Of a stretch of DNA of 54,452 nt, positions 40,754 to 49,998 are shown in pieces. The stretch lies in assembly GCA_003225005.1 (NCBI GenBank), contig QIAN01000077.1:1-54452 (forward strand). Direction: 5' to 3'. Positions within the stretch are counted from its first letter, which is position 1. The number at the start of each line of letters is the position of its first letter. This DNA comes from Acidobacteriota bacterium (GTDB lineage Bacteria; Acidobacteriota; Terriglobia; Terriglobales; Acidobacteriaceae). A program made the position numbers and the translations under genes. Under the pieces are notes generated by a model, which was not told where the DNA came from, did not search any database, and saw only the letters and a list, made by a program, of their open reading frames with translations.

Positions 40754-43496
40754 TGTCATCCTGCTGTTCGCTACCGCTGCTGAATTGCTGGACGGCCCCG
40801 ACAACGGCTTGGAGAAGGGGTCCCACCGGAAGATGAGAATTGCTCCCGAGGGTATCCAGCAGATGAGACTCGCCAAACTCTTCCCCATCCGCGTTCGCGG
40901 CTTCGGTGATTCCATCCGTGTAGAGTACCAGCGTGTCACCTGGAGCAAGTTGCACTTCCGCAATCTCGCAATGCCAGGCTTCAAATAATCCCATCACGAT
41001 GCATGTGGGGTGCAGCCATTCCACCTTCGGAGCCTCTGAAATCTGATCCTGCGAGTTTCCGCGGGCGCGCAGCAGAAGTGGGGGAAGATGTCCGCAATTC
41101 GCGTAGCGGAGCTTGCGGCTTGAGTCGTCGTAGTCCGCGAAGAATAGGGTAGCGTAACTGGCATCGTCGCTATTCTCGTAGAACAATCGGTTGACCGAGG
41201 CGAGCAGTCGCGGCAGGTCGTCGACCGCAATTGCGTATTGACTGCGCAAGTTGGCTTGCAGATTGGCCATCAGCAGGGCGCCCGACACTCCTTTGCCCGC
41301 AATGTCCGCCAGCACCAGTGCCAAGCGGCCGGGGCGAAGCTCCAGAAAATCGTAGTAGTCTCCGCCCACCTTCCTAGCTTGGATGCAGCCGCCCGTGTAT
41401 GCTAGCGTCTTCATCGCTGGCAGCTTCTGGGGAAAGAGCCTGGCCTGCACCTGCCGTGCAATTTCCATCTCCTGGGAGGTGCGTCGATCTGCCTCCATTC
41501 GTTCAGCCATCTTCTCCGCGAGACGTATGTTCTCCAAAGCGATTCCGGCATGGGCCGCGACGGAATCGAGCAACTGCTTGTCCTCGCCGGAATAAGGTTC
41601 CTCGGAAAGCCGCTGCCCAAGAACCAACACGCCAATGAGGTTGTTCTCACGGCCCAGGATCGGCACCAGGCATTCCGGCACAAGGGGTCCCAGATCGCCG
41701 GCCGGTTCGGGACCCTGTGGGACGTCCCACGCTTTTCCGCGCTGTGCGATTTCCGTGAGGAGCGGCAGCGTGGCTGGAATTGTGTCCAAGTCTCTGGGAA
41801 CGAAGATTGCGCCAAAACGGAATGGGAACTTCGGTCGAGGAAGTGGGGCTGAAATTGTGTCGCTCTCCCGGGCCACTGGTCCGCATTCCGCGACGAGGTT
41901 TCCATCTCCGGCGTCCAGATAACAGGCAAGCGATTTCGGATGCAGCGCTCCTTCTATCTGAATCTCCAGTAACATCGCAAGCTCGTGACGGTCCGTCACC
42001 GTACGTGTTTTTTCCACCAGGCCCTGCAGAGTCAGGTGCGCGTCGTACGCGCTGCGAAAGAACGCCCGGTCGATGCGCACAGTACCCCGCTTGACCACCG
42101 GCGCGGAGGCCCATACCAGCACAATTCCGAAAACTCCGCTCAACGTCATGCCGAGATTGGAATCAGCCTTGAAGAAGTGCGAGAAGAGGTGCGTGAACAG
42201 CCTGATGGTCACCGCTGCCAGGATGAACAGCAGTACGATGAACCCGCGCTGCACCAGCACATAGCGCGCGCTGCGCTTGAACAGTACCGGTATCTCCAAC
42301 ACCCGGTGCTTGACCACTGCGTAGGCAAACGCGATGGGCACCAGGCAAAGCGAAAGTGCCGTCGGAACCCAGATCCAGAAGGGAAAGGCCCAGTATTCGA
42401 TGCGTGTGTAAACGCTGACCGCCGACATGGTCAGAAACGGCCCGAGCCCACACAACATTCCCCAGAGGATGACTCGAATCTTGCGCCGCGCTTCTGCACT
42501 GGGCGTACTCAAGCTGTTGGCAACCAGCGAAAACAGCGCTAGGCCGGTAACGCCGAAGAAGTAGCAGACCACCGCCACACCAGTCCAGGTTGGACCCACT
42601 TTCTCCTCGATCAAGGCGAGAGGACGCGAGTCGCCGTCGAGCCATGCCCACAGCGAGAGCGGGATTATGATCACGGCCGAAGCTACCAGAATCACCTTCT
42701 TCAACCATGGCACGCGGCGCTCGATCGGAGAGGAGACCGGGAAGGTCGCGAAGAAGTAGTAGAGCAGCGCAGGCAACATGCCGCGGGCAGCCACCATGTA
42801 AGCGAGGGCGAACCCGCGCAGCGCGGGGTGAATGAGTGGCTCCACCATAAGCAGCGGGGATCCAGCGATGAAACCGCCGAACACCAGCGCCAGCAGCCAT
42901 GCTTCGCGGCTGTCGAGGCGCAGGAAGAGCACTGCGAGTCCCACCGCGACGAACGGAACTTGATAAGAGAACAAAGGCTGTGACGCAAATTGCTGCGCCG
43001 GTGGGCGTGTTGGGGCCGGCGGTATGGGATCGAGGGTTGCTATCAGGGTGATGGGCGAAGGCACGCCGGGCCGCCTCACCGCAAATGCCACCCGGTCCCC
43101 GGGCTGGCCCCGCCAAACCGCATCGTCGAACGCGTTCACGGTAACCAGCGGGCGATGGTTGACTTCCAGGATGTTGTCCGCAACCTGGAACCCGGCTTTG
43201 TGGGCCGGGCCGCCGGGAACTACCTCCGTGACCAGCGTCTGTTTCCGACTCTCATTTCGTTCGAAGTTGAGACCTACCTGTGCCAGTCGTTGCGCGCGGA
43301 TGTAGAACGCCCAGCTACTGCTGTAGACCACGGTTGCCGCCGCATACAGGATGGCTAGCCCGAGCAGCAGAGATCGCGGGATGGAGGAGGAAGGTCGCAC
43401 CTTGGGCACGATCCCCAGCAATATCCGAGCCGATTGTACGCCCCCGTATCCCTGGCGACACGCCGCGCCCGCCCCGGGCCCTAGGTCCTTGCACAT
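40722..43496 (-). CDS. Multidomain membrane sensor phosphatase: PDZ - 7 TM - GAF - SpoIIE/PP2C
   Basis: 924 residues. One helix at ~45-65, a PDZ domain (~75-155: VVPGGPAHKAGFQVADNILE), then about eight helices (~175-440), a GAF domain (~490-650) with a linker helix, and a SpoIIE phosphatase domain (~680-920). The phosphatase motifs are intact: VGGDYYDFLEL, LADIAGKGVSGALLMANLQ, YANCGHLPPLLL, LYTDGITEAANADGEEF and DDITLVIAR. The periplasmic PDZ suggests that it senses peptides or unfolded protein ends and controls a partner-switching pathway in the cytoplasm. ATG 43496 was used; GTG 43409 is a later alternative without the Gly/Ala-rich leader. Confidence 0.88.
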   Translation of the reverse strand: MCKDLGPGAGAACRQGYGGVQSARILLGIVPKVRPSSSIPRSLLLGLAILYAAATVVYSSSWAFYIRAQRLAQVGLNFERNESRKQTLVTEVVPGGPAHKAGFQVADNILEVNHRPLVTVNAFDDAVWRGQPGDRVAFAVRRPGVPSPITLIATLDPIPPAPTRPPAQQFASQPLFSYQVPFVAVGLAVLFLRLDSREAWLLALVFGGFIAGSPLLMVEPLIHPALRGFALAYMVAARGMLPALLYYFFATFPVSSPIERRVPWLKKVILVASAVIIIPLSLWAWLDGDSRPLALIEEKVGPTWTGVAVVCYFFGVTGLALFSLVANSLSTPSAEARRKIRVILWGMLCGLGPFLTMSAVSVYTRIEYWAFPFWIWVPTALSLCLVPIAFAYAVVKHRVLEIPVLFKRSARYVLVQRGFIVLLFILAAVTIRLFTHLFSHFFKADSNLGMTLSGVFGIVLVWASAPVVKRGTVRIDRAFFRSAYDAHLTLQGLVEKTRTVTDRHELAMLLEIQIEGALHPKSLACYLDAGDGNLVAECGPVARESDTISAPLPRPKFPFRFGAIFVPRDLDTIPATLPLLTEIAQRGKAWDVPQGPEPAGDLGPLVPECLVPILGRENNLIGVLVLGQRLSEEPYSGEDKQLLDSVAAHAGIALENIRLAEKMAERMEADRRTSQEMEIARQVQARLFPQKLPAMKTLAYTGGCIQARKVGGDYYDFLELRPGRLALVLADIAGKGVSGALLMANLQANLRSQYAIAVDDLPRLLASVNRLFYENSDDASYATLFFADYDDSSRKLRYANCGHLPPLLLRARGNSQDQISEAPKVEWLHPTCIVMGLFEAWHCEIAEVQLAPGDTLVLYTDGITEAANADGEEFGESHLLDTLGSNSHLPVGPLLQAVVGAVQQFSSGSEQQDDITLVIARSLE

Positions 43497-43768
43497 AGAC
43501 GTACGTCAATCTCTAATCCCTGGCTGATTAGTAGACATTTAAGCCCGGGGTATCCGGATTTTCCCACCCTGTATAGCTATCCCCCTTTGTCGTTTGACGG
43601 GATATGTGTGGGTGCGGGCAAACGTGTCGTCACCCTCCAGTTCTCCGTTTCACTTTAGCCTGTGTTTATGCCGGTCCCGACGCTATGACATCGCGCAAGC
43701 CCAAGGTGTTCCATGCTCAAACGCACATTTGCCTCTCGATAAGTGATATCGCGATATTACGTCAGTCA

Positions 43769-44146
43769 TCAATTAGCGGCCATATGCATGGCGACAATTG
43801 CGAGAACGACTCCGGCCGTCAACGTCATCATAGCAATGCATAGCATCGGCCGATCAGCATATATGGCGGCGAGCCCTTGCTGCGCCCGGTACGGCAGTTC
43901 GGGGACATTGCTCCAACTCCGCAACAGCGTGACGCAGCCGGTAACCAGCACGACAAGCGGTAGGGTGATGAGCAGGGCCCAGAGTGTCCACATTCTCCCC
44001 GCGTACCACACTACGATCCGGTGAGCGGTATGCGCCGGTTCGTGTTGCAGTGGCGACAACTGCCGCACGACGAGCGCGCCCATGAAGAGGATGGCCGGGA
44101 ACATGAGCAGCAGTTGCGCGGCAGCGAGAGCTCGCTTGGCGTTCAT
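43769..44146 (-). CDS. Small membrane protein of unknown function (three helices)
   Basis: 125 residues with three hydrophobic helices: ALAAAQLLLMFPAILFMGAL, MWTLWALLITLPLVVLVTGC and MLCIAMMTLTAGVVLAIVAM. The loops are short and contain HEPAHTAHRIVVWYAGR. No family recognised. ATG 44146 has GGAG about nine bases upstream; the open frame begins 69 bases earlier, inside the neighbouring gene. It starts four bases after the stop of the next membrane protein gene, so both form one operon. Confidence 0.72.
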   Translation of the reverse strand: MNAKRALAAAQLLLMFPAILFMGALVVRQLSPLQHEPAHTAHRIVVWYAGRMWTLWALLITLPLVVLVTGCVTLLRSWSNVPELPYRAQQGLAAIYADRPMLCIAMMTLTAGVVLAIVAMHMAAN

Positions 44147-44150
44147 AAGC

Positions 44151-44483
44151 CTATCTCCGCGTGAAATTTTCGACGAATGCGTATCCAATGAGAAGGGCTC
44201 CGAGCAGACCTGCAACGGCGAGGACGATGATGCTGAGCGGGTTTGCTGCGATGTCGATGCGCAAGGTCGGCGGCTTACCTTTTAGGACTTCCGCATGAAC
44301 CAAGGACCACAGGTTACCGAGCGCCGCCACACCAAGTGAACCGAGCAGCACGACCGGATTCTGAAGGAAGCCCCAAGTAGGCGTGTGCCCGGTGAGGGCA
44401 CCGACGACGAAAGCGATGGGAATCATCAAAAGGAGGGCACCCCAAAGCGGCCACCCAAAGGCTGAACCGTGCCCGTATGACAT
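44151..44483 (-). CDS. Small membrane protein of unknown function (three helices)
   Basis: 110 residues, three hydrophobic helices: WGALLLMIPIAFVVGALTG, NPVVLLGSLGVAALGNLWSL and PLSIIVLAVAGLLGALLIGY, the last followed by a short basic end. It resembles no family I can name. GGGAGG lies five bases before ATG 44483. First gene of a two-gene operon with 43769-44146. Confidence 0.72.
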   Translation of the reverse strand: MSYGHGSAFGWPLWGALLLMIPIAFVVGALTGHTPTWGFLQNPVVLLGSLGVAALGNLWSLVHAEVLKGKPPTLRIDIAANPLSIIVLAVAGLLGALLIGYAFVENFTRR

Positions 44484-44557
44484 GTTCACCTCCCGCGGAT
44501 CGTCCCGACTTTACGTCACAAAGTAGTTTCTGTCAATCTCGATTCGTTTGACCATTC

Positions 44558-44815
44558 TCAGCAAGTAAGGATAAGAAGTTGCGGTTCACGGCGCTCCTGC
44601 ACCACATCTACAACCGGGAAACGCAGCTGCACGCGATCACCGAGTACGGCGGGAACATCGGCCGCCAGCTCAATCTGCGCGGCAACGCCGCCCCTGAAAA
44701 GCTCGTTGCGGGTCAGAGCCAACACTTCTCGGATGACTTCATTAATACCCAGCCGCTCCATTTGAGGTGGCGTCTTTTTCAACAGCGCGCGAATACGAGA
44801 AATGATGACACTCAC
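44558..44815 (-). pseudogene. Sensor histidine kinase fragment
   Basis: 85 codons. SRIRALLKKTPPQMERLGIN and EVIREVLALTRNEL match the segment between the dimerisation helix and the ATPase domain of HisKA-type kinases; VPAVLGDRVQLR is the start of the ATPase domain before the N box. The N box (normally QVILNLVMNAIEAM) is missing and VVQERREPQLLI, typical of the strand after it, follows at once. The phospho-accepting His and the rest of the kinase are absent. A deletion remnant. Confidence 0.7.
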
Positions 44816-45236
44816 TTTTCATTCGCCATTGTGAATCACAGTGGGGGGATTGCCGGACAAGAGCATCCCGTCTGTTCTCGCCGAGAACGCGTGCAAACGA
44901 CCGCAGACCGGATCCCCGGTGAGGGCGTTCGCTTCCTCGTTGTATCCTTCGACAAGAAGTACGGCGAACACCCGATTGATTACGTTGAAAGTACGCCTAC
45001 CCAGGCTGTCGGCATCGCAAGAACCAATGAGTGCGAGCGGATACCAGTTGTGGCCAACGCACCACATCGCGACCGCGCCCGCGACCTTAGCCGCAAGCCC
45101 CAGGGAACCCGAGTCCTGGACTAAGAGTCGTGTTTTTAACACGCCGGAAAGGCAAGTTGATTTATAATGCCCGCCCGGCTCACTTATAAACAGATCTGCA
45201 ACACTGTTTGCAAGCCCAGCCATCGGAGGAGTCCCC
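44816..45236. other. No recognisable gene
   Basis: 421 bases between the kinase fragment and the SGNH hydrolase gene. A 147-codon frame spans it on the minus strand and two frames on the plus strand, but none shows a family pattern or ribosome site. The minus frame may contain decayed coding sequence. Confidence 0.5.
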
Positions 45237-46079
45237 ATGCGGCGATTACGTTTTGCTTCCATTCTGTTAATCCTTTCAAGTTCTGTATCTCTGTTTGCAG
45301 CGGACGGCGCCGCTGGGCGTCCTTATCTCGCTCTTGGTGATAGCGTCAGCTTCGGCTTCATCACGAACGCGGGATTTGAATATGTGAATCCCGAGAATTT
45401 CATAGGTTTCTCGGACTACGTCGGGCACGCCCTCAAGCTCCATACCAGCAACGCAGCATGCCCCGGCGAAACCTCCGGCAGTTTTTTGTCCTCGACTGCT
45501 CCCGATGACGGCTGCCGTTTTTACCGCTCTCAGGTACCGCTACATGTTAGCCACACATCGACGCAACTGGATTTTGCGGTCTCCTTCCTCAAGTCGCACC
45601 CGGATACGAGGTTGGTCTCTATCGGCCTCGGGGCTAACGACGTGCTCCTGCTTCGGATGCAATGCGCAGATGACCCAGCGTGTATCGCCCGAGAGCTGCC
45701 TCAGGTCCTTGCCGCAGTGGAAACTAACCTGGCAACCATCCTCGGCGACCTGCGTGCCGCTGGTTTCAAGGGGATCGGCGTCGTCGTGAATTACTATTCT
45801 GTGGACTACTCGGATGTCCATGGGACTGCGATCACCGCAGCGCTGAACCAGGCCCTCGCGGCTGCTTCCGCGCAGGCGGGTGCTGTTATTGCCGACGTTT
45901 TCACTGCCTTTCAAGGTATCGCTGGACCCGCTGGCGGGCACACATGCAATGTGGGACTGCTGAATGTATCGCCGCAGGACCAGTTCGCGTGCGACATCCA
46001 TCCCAGCCAGTCCGGCCAGAAACTGATCGCGCGAACAGTCGAACAGACCTACGTTGCGGCTAGGGAGAATGCCCAATAG
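45237..46079 (+). CDS. SGNH/GDSL-family esterase or lipase (exported)
   Basis: 280 residues with a signal peptide (MRRLRFASILLILSSSVSLFA). The four SGNH blocks are visible: nucleophile Ser in LALGDSVSFG, Gly in CPGETSGSF, Asn in SIGLGANDVLLL, and Asp/His in CDIHPSQSGQKLI. Cys residues pair up as in exported members (CPGE with DDGC, MQCADDPAC). It would hydrolyse ester bonds of lipids or acylated sugars outside the cytoplasm. GGAGGAG lies about seven bases before ATG 45237. Confidence 0.92.
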   Translation: MRRLRFASILLILSSSVSLFAADGAAGRPYLALGDSVSFGFITNAGFEYVNPENFIGFSDYVGHALKLHTSNAACPGETSGSFLSSTAPDDGCRFYRSQVPLHVSHTSTQLDFAVSFLKSHPDTRLVSIGLGANDVLLLRMQCADDPACIARELPQVLAAVETNLATILGDLRAAGFKGIGVVVNYYSVDYSDVHGTAITAALNQALAAASAQAGAVIADVFTAFQGIAGPAGGHTCNVGLLNVSPQDQFACDIHPSQSGQKLIARTVEQTYVAARENAQ

Positions 46080-46302
46080 CAGGCCGCTTCAGTCCGAAAG
46101 GAACTCCTGTCAGGTCTACCGGCAAAGGCACCGTTACCAGGGCGGGCTGGCAAGACCGAACAATGTTGACGAAGAGAATTTGGTTGAGAAGGGTCCCGGG
46201 GCCCCTCTCGACGAGACCACCTCGTTTATCGCCGAGAAAAAGGCGGCGCTCGAAGTGGTTAAGCGCCGCTTAGGAACCAGAGGCGCATCGCATACCTCGT
46301 GA
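46069..46302 (+). CDS. Possible small ORF, unknown
   Basis: 77 codons, beginning with ATG 46069, which overlaps the end of the hydrolase gene. The second half (VDEENLVEKGPGAPLDETTS, then FIAEKKAALEVVKRRLG) has the composition of a real protein, but the first half does not and no ribosome site is seen. It may be the 3' piece of a broken gene. The rest of 46080-46397 contains nothing else recognised. Confidence 0.3.
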   Translation: MPNSRPLQSERNSCQVYRQRHRYQGGLARPNNVDEENLVEKGPGAPLDETTSFIAEKKAALEVVKRRLGTRGASHTS

Positions 46303-46397
46303 GATCCGCCATGGAGAATTTGGCAGGAAGGCTGCAAGTTTGGGCGTTTCGTCCCCGCCTTCGGTGTAAAGTAGTTGTCGCCTCCGAAGGGGTGAAG

Positions 46398-48038
46398 ATG
46401 ATTAGAGGAAGAGTCGTTGTCTGCCTTCTAGCTTGCGCGTGTATTCTGTTTTCGTTCCCGGGATTGGCATTTAGTGATGACATGCACGAGCACCATCAAG
46501 ATGCCAACGAAAAGCTCGGCAACGTATCATTCCCAATCTCCTGCGCGTCCGACTCACAAAAGCCGTTCGAGCGCGGTGTTGCGCTCATGCATTCCTTCGG
46601 CTACGAAGAGGCCGAGGCACAGTTCATCGAGATCACGCAGAAGGATCCCGGCTGCGCCATGGCTCACTGGGGAGTTGCCCTGAGTTTGTTCCATCAGATC
46701 TGGGAGCGCCCCGGCGAGCCGTCCTTGAAGCGCGGCTGGAGCGAGAGGGAAAAAGCCCAGAAACTTGGCGCCAAGACTGAGCGCGAGCGGGGTTACATTG
46801 CTGCCCTCTCCGCCTTCTACAGCGACTACGGCGCACGCGATCACATGCAGCGCGCCGCCGCGTATTCGGAGGCCATGAGGAAGCTTTTCCAGCAGTATCC
46901 TGACGACCTTGAGGCGGGCGCGTTTTATGGCCTGTCGTTATTGGCTGCCGAGCCTCCAGCCGAGAAGTCTCTCGCGGCGAGAAAGAAAGCCGTCGAGGTG
47001 CTCAACCCGCTCTTCCTCCGCCAACCGGATCATCCTGGACTCGCGCATTACATCATCCATGCCTGCGACACTCCGCAATTGGCTTCGATGGGTCTGGAGG
47101 CCGCGCGAGGATATGCGGCCATCGCGCCTTCTTCCGCGCATGCCGTTCACATGCCCAGTCACATCTTTGCCCGGCTTGGCCTCTGGCAGGAGGACATTGA
47201 CGCCAACCTGAAGTCTGTGGCGCTAGCCCATCCCATCGGCCAAATATACATGCACGGACACGAACTGCATGCCATGCATTTCCTAATCTACGCCTATCTG
47301 CAAACGGGACAAGACGACGCGGCCAAGCGTGTGGTCGAAGAGTCCAAGGAGATCGTTGCCCGCGCCCCGAAGACCGACGACGGCATGGGCATGATGGAAT
47401 ACTACGGCTACGCCGCGGCGCATTTTCCTGCGCTTTATGCCTTGGAGATGCACCACTGGTCCGACGCAGCAGCGCTCGAGCCCGCAGCTAGCGTGCCCGC
47501 CCATGATCGGACGATCACCTATTGGGCGCGGACCATCGGCGCCGCCCGCGCAGGCAACGTGGGAGCCGCCCGCAACAACTCTCAGAAGTTCGATGCCACG
47601 GAGGAAGAGATTCGCAAGACGAAGTATGCCTACACGCTCGAAGGGCCCGACTTCCCGCGTGGAGAGGTGCATGCATGGCTTGCCTTCGCAGAGAAGAAGA
47701 GCGACGACGCGCTGCGACAGATGCGCGAGATAGCGAATCTACAGGACAAAGTCGGAAAGCGCGAAGTGGAGATTCCCGCCCGCGAGATGCTGGCCGACAT
47801 GCTGCTCGAACTCAACCGCCCTCAGGAGGCGCTGGTTGAATATGAGAGCGCCCTAAAGGTCGATCCCAATCGCTTTAACGGACTCGCCGGCGCCGCCCGG
47901 GCCGCCGAAATGGCGCACCAAATCGCTACGGCGAATTCTTACTACGCCCAGTTACTCAAGAACTGCAACGACGGAAACAAATCCGATCGTCCCGAGCTTG
48001 CCCACGCCAGAACCATGGTGTCAAAGAACGGGATGTAG
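46398..48038 (+). CDS. Exported TPR-repeat protein
   Basis: 546 residues with a signal peptide (MIRGRVVVCLLACACILFSF...). TPR-like helical pairs run through the protein: FERGVALMHSFGYEEAEAQF, DPGCAMAHWGVALSLFHQIW, HPGLAHYIIHACD, and PQEALVEYESALKVDPNRFN near the end. The His-rich segments (DMHEHHQD, HAVHMPSHIFARLGLW, YMHGHELHAMHFLIYAYLQ) could bind metal. Proteins of this type are common in Acidobacteria and Proteobacteria without known role. ATG 46398 follows AAGGGG at seven bases and gives a proper signal peptide; the frame opens 99 bases earlier. Confidence 0.85.
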   Translation: MIRGRVVVCLLACACILFSFPGLAFSDDMHEHHQDANEKLGNVSFPISCASDSQKPFERGVALMHSFGYEEAEAQFIEITQKDPGCAMAHWGVALSLFHQIWERPGEPSLKRGWSEREKAQKLGAKTERERGYIAALSAFYSDYGARDHMQRAAAYSEAMRKLFQQYPDDLEAGAFYGLSLLAAEPPAEKSLAARKKAVEVLNPLFLRQPDHPGLAHYIIHACDTPQLASMGLEAARGYAAIAPSSAHAVHMPSHIFARLGLWQEDIDANLKSVALAHPIGQIYMHGHELHAMHFLIYAYLQTGQDDAAKRVVEESKEIVARAPKTDDGMGMMEYYGYAAAHFPALYALEMHHWSDAAALEPAASVPAHDRTITYWARTIGAARAGNVGAARNNSQKFDATEEEIRKTKYAYTLEGPDFPRGEVHAWLAFAEKKSDDALRQMREIANLQDKVGKREVEIPAREMLADMLLELNRPQEALVEYESALKVDPNRFNGLAGAARAAEMAHQIATANSYYAQLLKNCNDGNKSDRPELAHARTMVSKNGM

Positions 48039-48526
48039 CCGCGCCGATCGAGGAAACGAGTGCCCACTCATCGCGCTTTCTGATGAGCGGGAATCGCTCT
48101 ACGCTGCAAACGATTCTGGTGAACTTGGACAGGTTAATCGCTTCCAGGGAGATGTACGGGCAAAGCGGAAGTAATTCCAAGGTATGTCCGGAAGGAGCTG
48201 GGCTCCTGGGATCCGGAAGGACGTCATAAACGAAATCCCTTAATGCCCTCGAAACATCAGACACACCTGTATTAAGCTGTCTACCGGTCGGTCAGTGTAG
48301 TAGTAAGAATCCTGAGACGCACCATTTGGGCCGGCTCGGAACGTTGATGGCCTCTTCGTAGTGCCCAAGATTCCATGCCAATATCTGCTGTCGCCTCAGG
48401 ATAAAGGCCGAAGTCAGATCGCCTGTTCGGACAATCAGCCAATTAAGTCCGCGATTACTTACGTCGCCGCGCCTTCCGCGTTCAAGCACGCAATTCCAGC
48501 TCGCAGCGGTGTGAGCATAAACTCGT
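48039..48526. other. Intergenic, nothing recognised
   Basis: 488 bases between convergent genes. Short frames on both strands (for example 48292-48489 minus) show no family similarity or ribosome sites. Confidence 0.6.
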
Positions 48527-48883
48527 CTAATTTGGGGAGTGCGAAAGCCGCTTAGAAATCGTAGCCGCGTGAAAGTCTTTCTTGTCGTCGTAGGAGCCCA
48601 GGCAAATTACCTGATCACCGTCCTTGACCTCATTGGGGTCAATGGTGTTCACCTTCTTGTCGGCGTGATACTGACTGACCCACTTGGTGGAAGCGTCGTA
48701 ATGTACGGTTCTCTCGGACTCCGTCTCCCGCACACGGACGGTGAGCGTCGATTTTTCCGGGTTGCTACGCACGACCTGGCCCTCCACGCGATCCTGTTTC
48801 GAAGAGTCCTTCGCGAAGCCGGGTACCGACACCGCGAAGACAAGCACGATCATGAACAACACAGCTGCCATTTTCTTCAACAT
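48527..48883 (-). CDS. Small exported beta-domain protein, unknown
   Basis: 118 residues with a signal peptide (MLKKMAAVLFMIVLVFAVSVPGFA). The mature part is a small beta domain: DRVEGQVVRSNPEKSTLTVR, TVHYDASTKWV, VKDGDQVICLGSYDD and FHAATISKRL. It resembles DUF5666-type repeats, in which a VxGxV strand, TxxVR and a DGxxVxV turn follow each other. GGAGAAGG precedes ATG 48883. Function unknown. Confidence 0.78.
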   Translation of the reverse strand: MLKKMAAVLFMIVLVFAVSVPGFAKDSSKQDRVEGQVVRSNPEKSTLTVRVRETESERTVHYDASTKWVSQYHADKKVNTIDPNEVKDGDQVICLGSYDDKKDFHAATISKRLSHSPN

Positions 48884-49017
48884 GTGACCTTCTCCTCTCG
48901 AAGTTAAACAGCACAATGCTAGGCGAGCAAGAATAGACTGTGCAAGCGAAAACAGCAAACCCAATTAGACCTCTACTCCTGAAAGCACCAAGCGGCCCAT
49001 GCGAGCTCACGGCGGGG

Positions 49018-49842
49018 TCAATACAGCACGGCCGCCTCACCTTTCTCACTGATCAGTTGCTCGAAGCGGGCCACGATCTTGTCCCGTCGCGCCATCACCG
49101 CTTTGACTGCATCTTTGGTCAGGTAACGTTTGGTCTTTTCTGCCAACTGGTTGCCATCCAAGGTTCTCAGCTTCTCCAGCAGATGGCGGTCACAGCGTAC
49201 TAGATCGTTGGAATCCTTCAGCTCCTTGTTGAGTCGGAAGCCACGGCTGAAATCAATCCTCCAGATCTTCCAGTCCTCGCCGATGACAACATTGGTGAGG
49301 TTGGCATCGGTGTCGTAGACCAACTCGTCAAAGACCCGGACCCGGTACATCTGGTTATTCCAGGCGTCGGAATCGGGCACGGCCACCTTCTGCTTGACCC
49401 GATCTGCTTCGTCCATTTTGACGGGCAGCCACCAGCTCAAGGATCCTGGAGTACCTTCATATTTGCGTTCCACATAGACCGGCAACATATCCTCTATACC
49501 AAGCATTTCAGCTAACGTATAGGCGGCAATGTTGTACTTGTAGGAGTCGACGAAGTTTAGCTCAGTGCGGCCGTTGGCCATTTGCTTGCTAGTCTTGTTT
49601 TCGTCGATAGACTGGTACGAGGCGTCATGTGTCAACTTGCCATCGCTCAGGGTTAGCCGCTTAGTGCCAGTGATGCCTTTGCTCGCCTGCTTGACACCAA
49701 CGATTTTGGCGGTGAGGAGGAATTCCTTGATCTGCTCTTTGGTGAGGGTGGGGTCGTCCGCAGCCGTGGCGTGGAGCAGACAAAGCAGGCACACCGCCAC
49801 GGTAGCGGTAAGCCGTTTCCGGAACAAGGGACGTATACCCAT
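49018..49842 (-). CDS. Exported protein with kinase-like fold (candidate)
   Basis: 274 residues with a signal peptide (LTATVAVCLLCLLHATA). An N-lobe-like part has KRLTLSDGKLTHDASYQSID and ELNFVDSYKYNIAAYTLAEM, the latter like the Glu-bearing helix of HipA, FAM20 and PI-kinase-type folds. The C-lobe part has VFDELVYDTDANLTNVVIG, where D..N resembles a catalytic Asp and metal-binding Asn, and WKIWRIDFSRGFR with a DFS in the place of DFG. The end is helical (AVMARRDKIVARFEQLI). These patterns suggest an atypical kinase acting outside the cytoplasm. Fold and activity are inference. GGAGGT lies seven bases before ATG 49842. Same strand as the transporter-like gene downstream of its own stop region and upstream genes at 49999-54071. 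Confidence 0.6.
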   Translation of the reverse strand: MGIRPLFRKRLTATVAVCLLCLLHATAADDPTLTKEQIKEFLLTAKIVGVKQASKGITGTKRLTLSDGKLTHDASYQSIDENKTSKQMANGRTELNFVDSYKYNIAAYTLAEMLGIEDMLPVYVERKYEGTPGSLSWWLPVKMDEADRVKQKVAVPDSDAWNNQMYRVRVFDELVYDTDANLTNVVIGEDWKIWRIDFSRGFRLNKELKDSNDLVRCDRHLLEKLRTLDGNQLAEKTKRYLTKDAVKAVMARRDKIVARFEQLISEKGEAAVLY

Positions 49843-49998
49843 AACAATACCTCCAAAAGTCTGGCGACAAGTCTTCGCTCACTGAAGGGGGGATGCAGCA
49901 AGCTTAAAATGCCCCGGCGGCGACTGAAGATCCGCCGATATAACAAATCCGTGGACACTGAATGATGATCAGTCGTTGTCAGCTGCGCAGGCACGGTT

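Noticed and set aside
42163-43116. 317-codon minus-strand frame inside the PDZ/PP2C gene
   Set aside because: It overlaps the membrane part of a well-supported gene in another frame and shows no family resemblance.
43499-43508. Palindrome GACGTACGTC upstream of the PDZ/PP2C gene as an operator
   Set aside because: A single short palindrome without a second copy or spacing evidence is too weak.
44819-45262. 147-codon minus-strand frame upstream of the kinase fragment
   Set aside because: No signal of a real protein; it runs into the ribosome site of the SGNH gene on the other strand.
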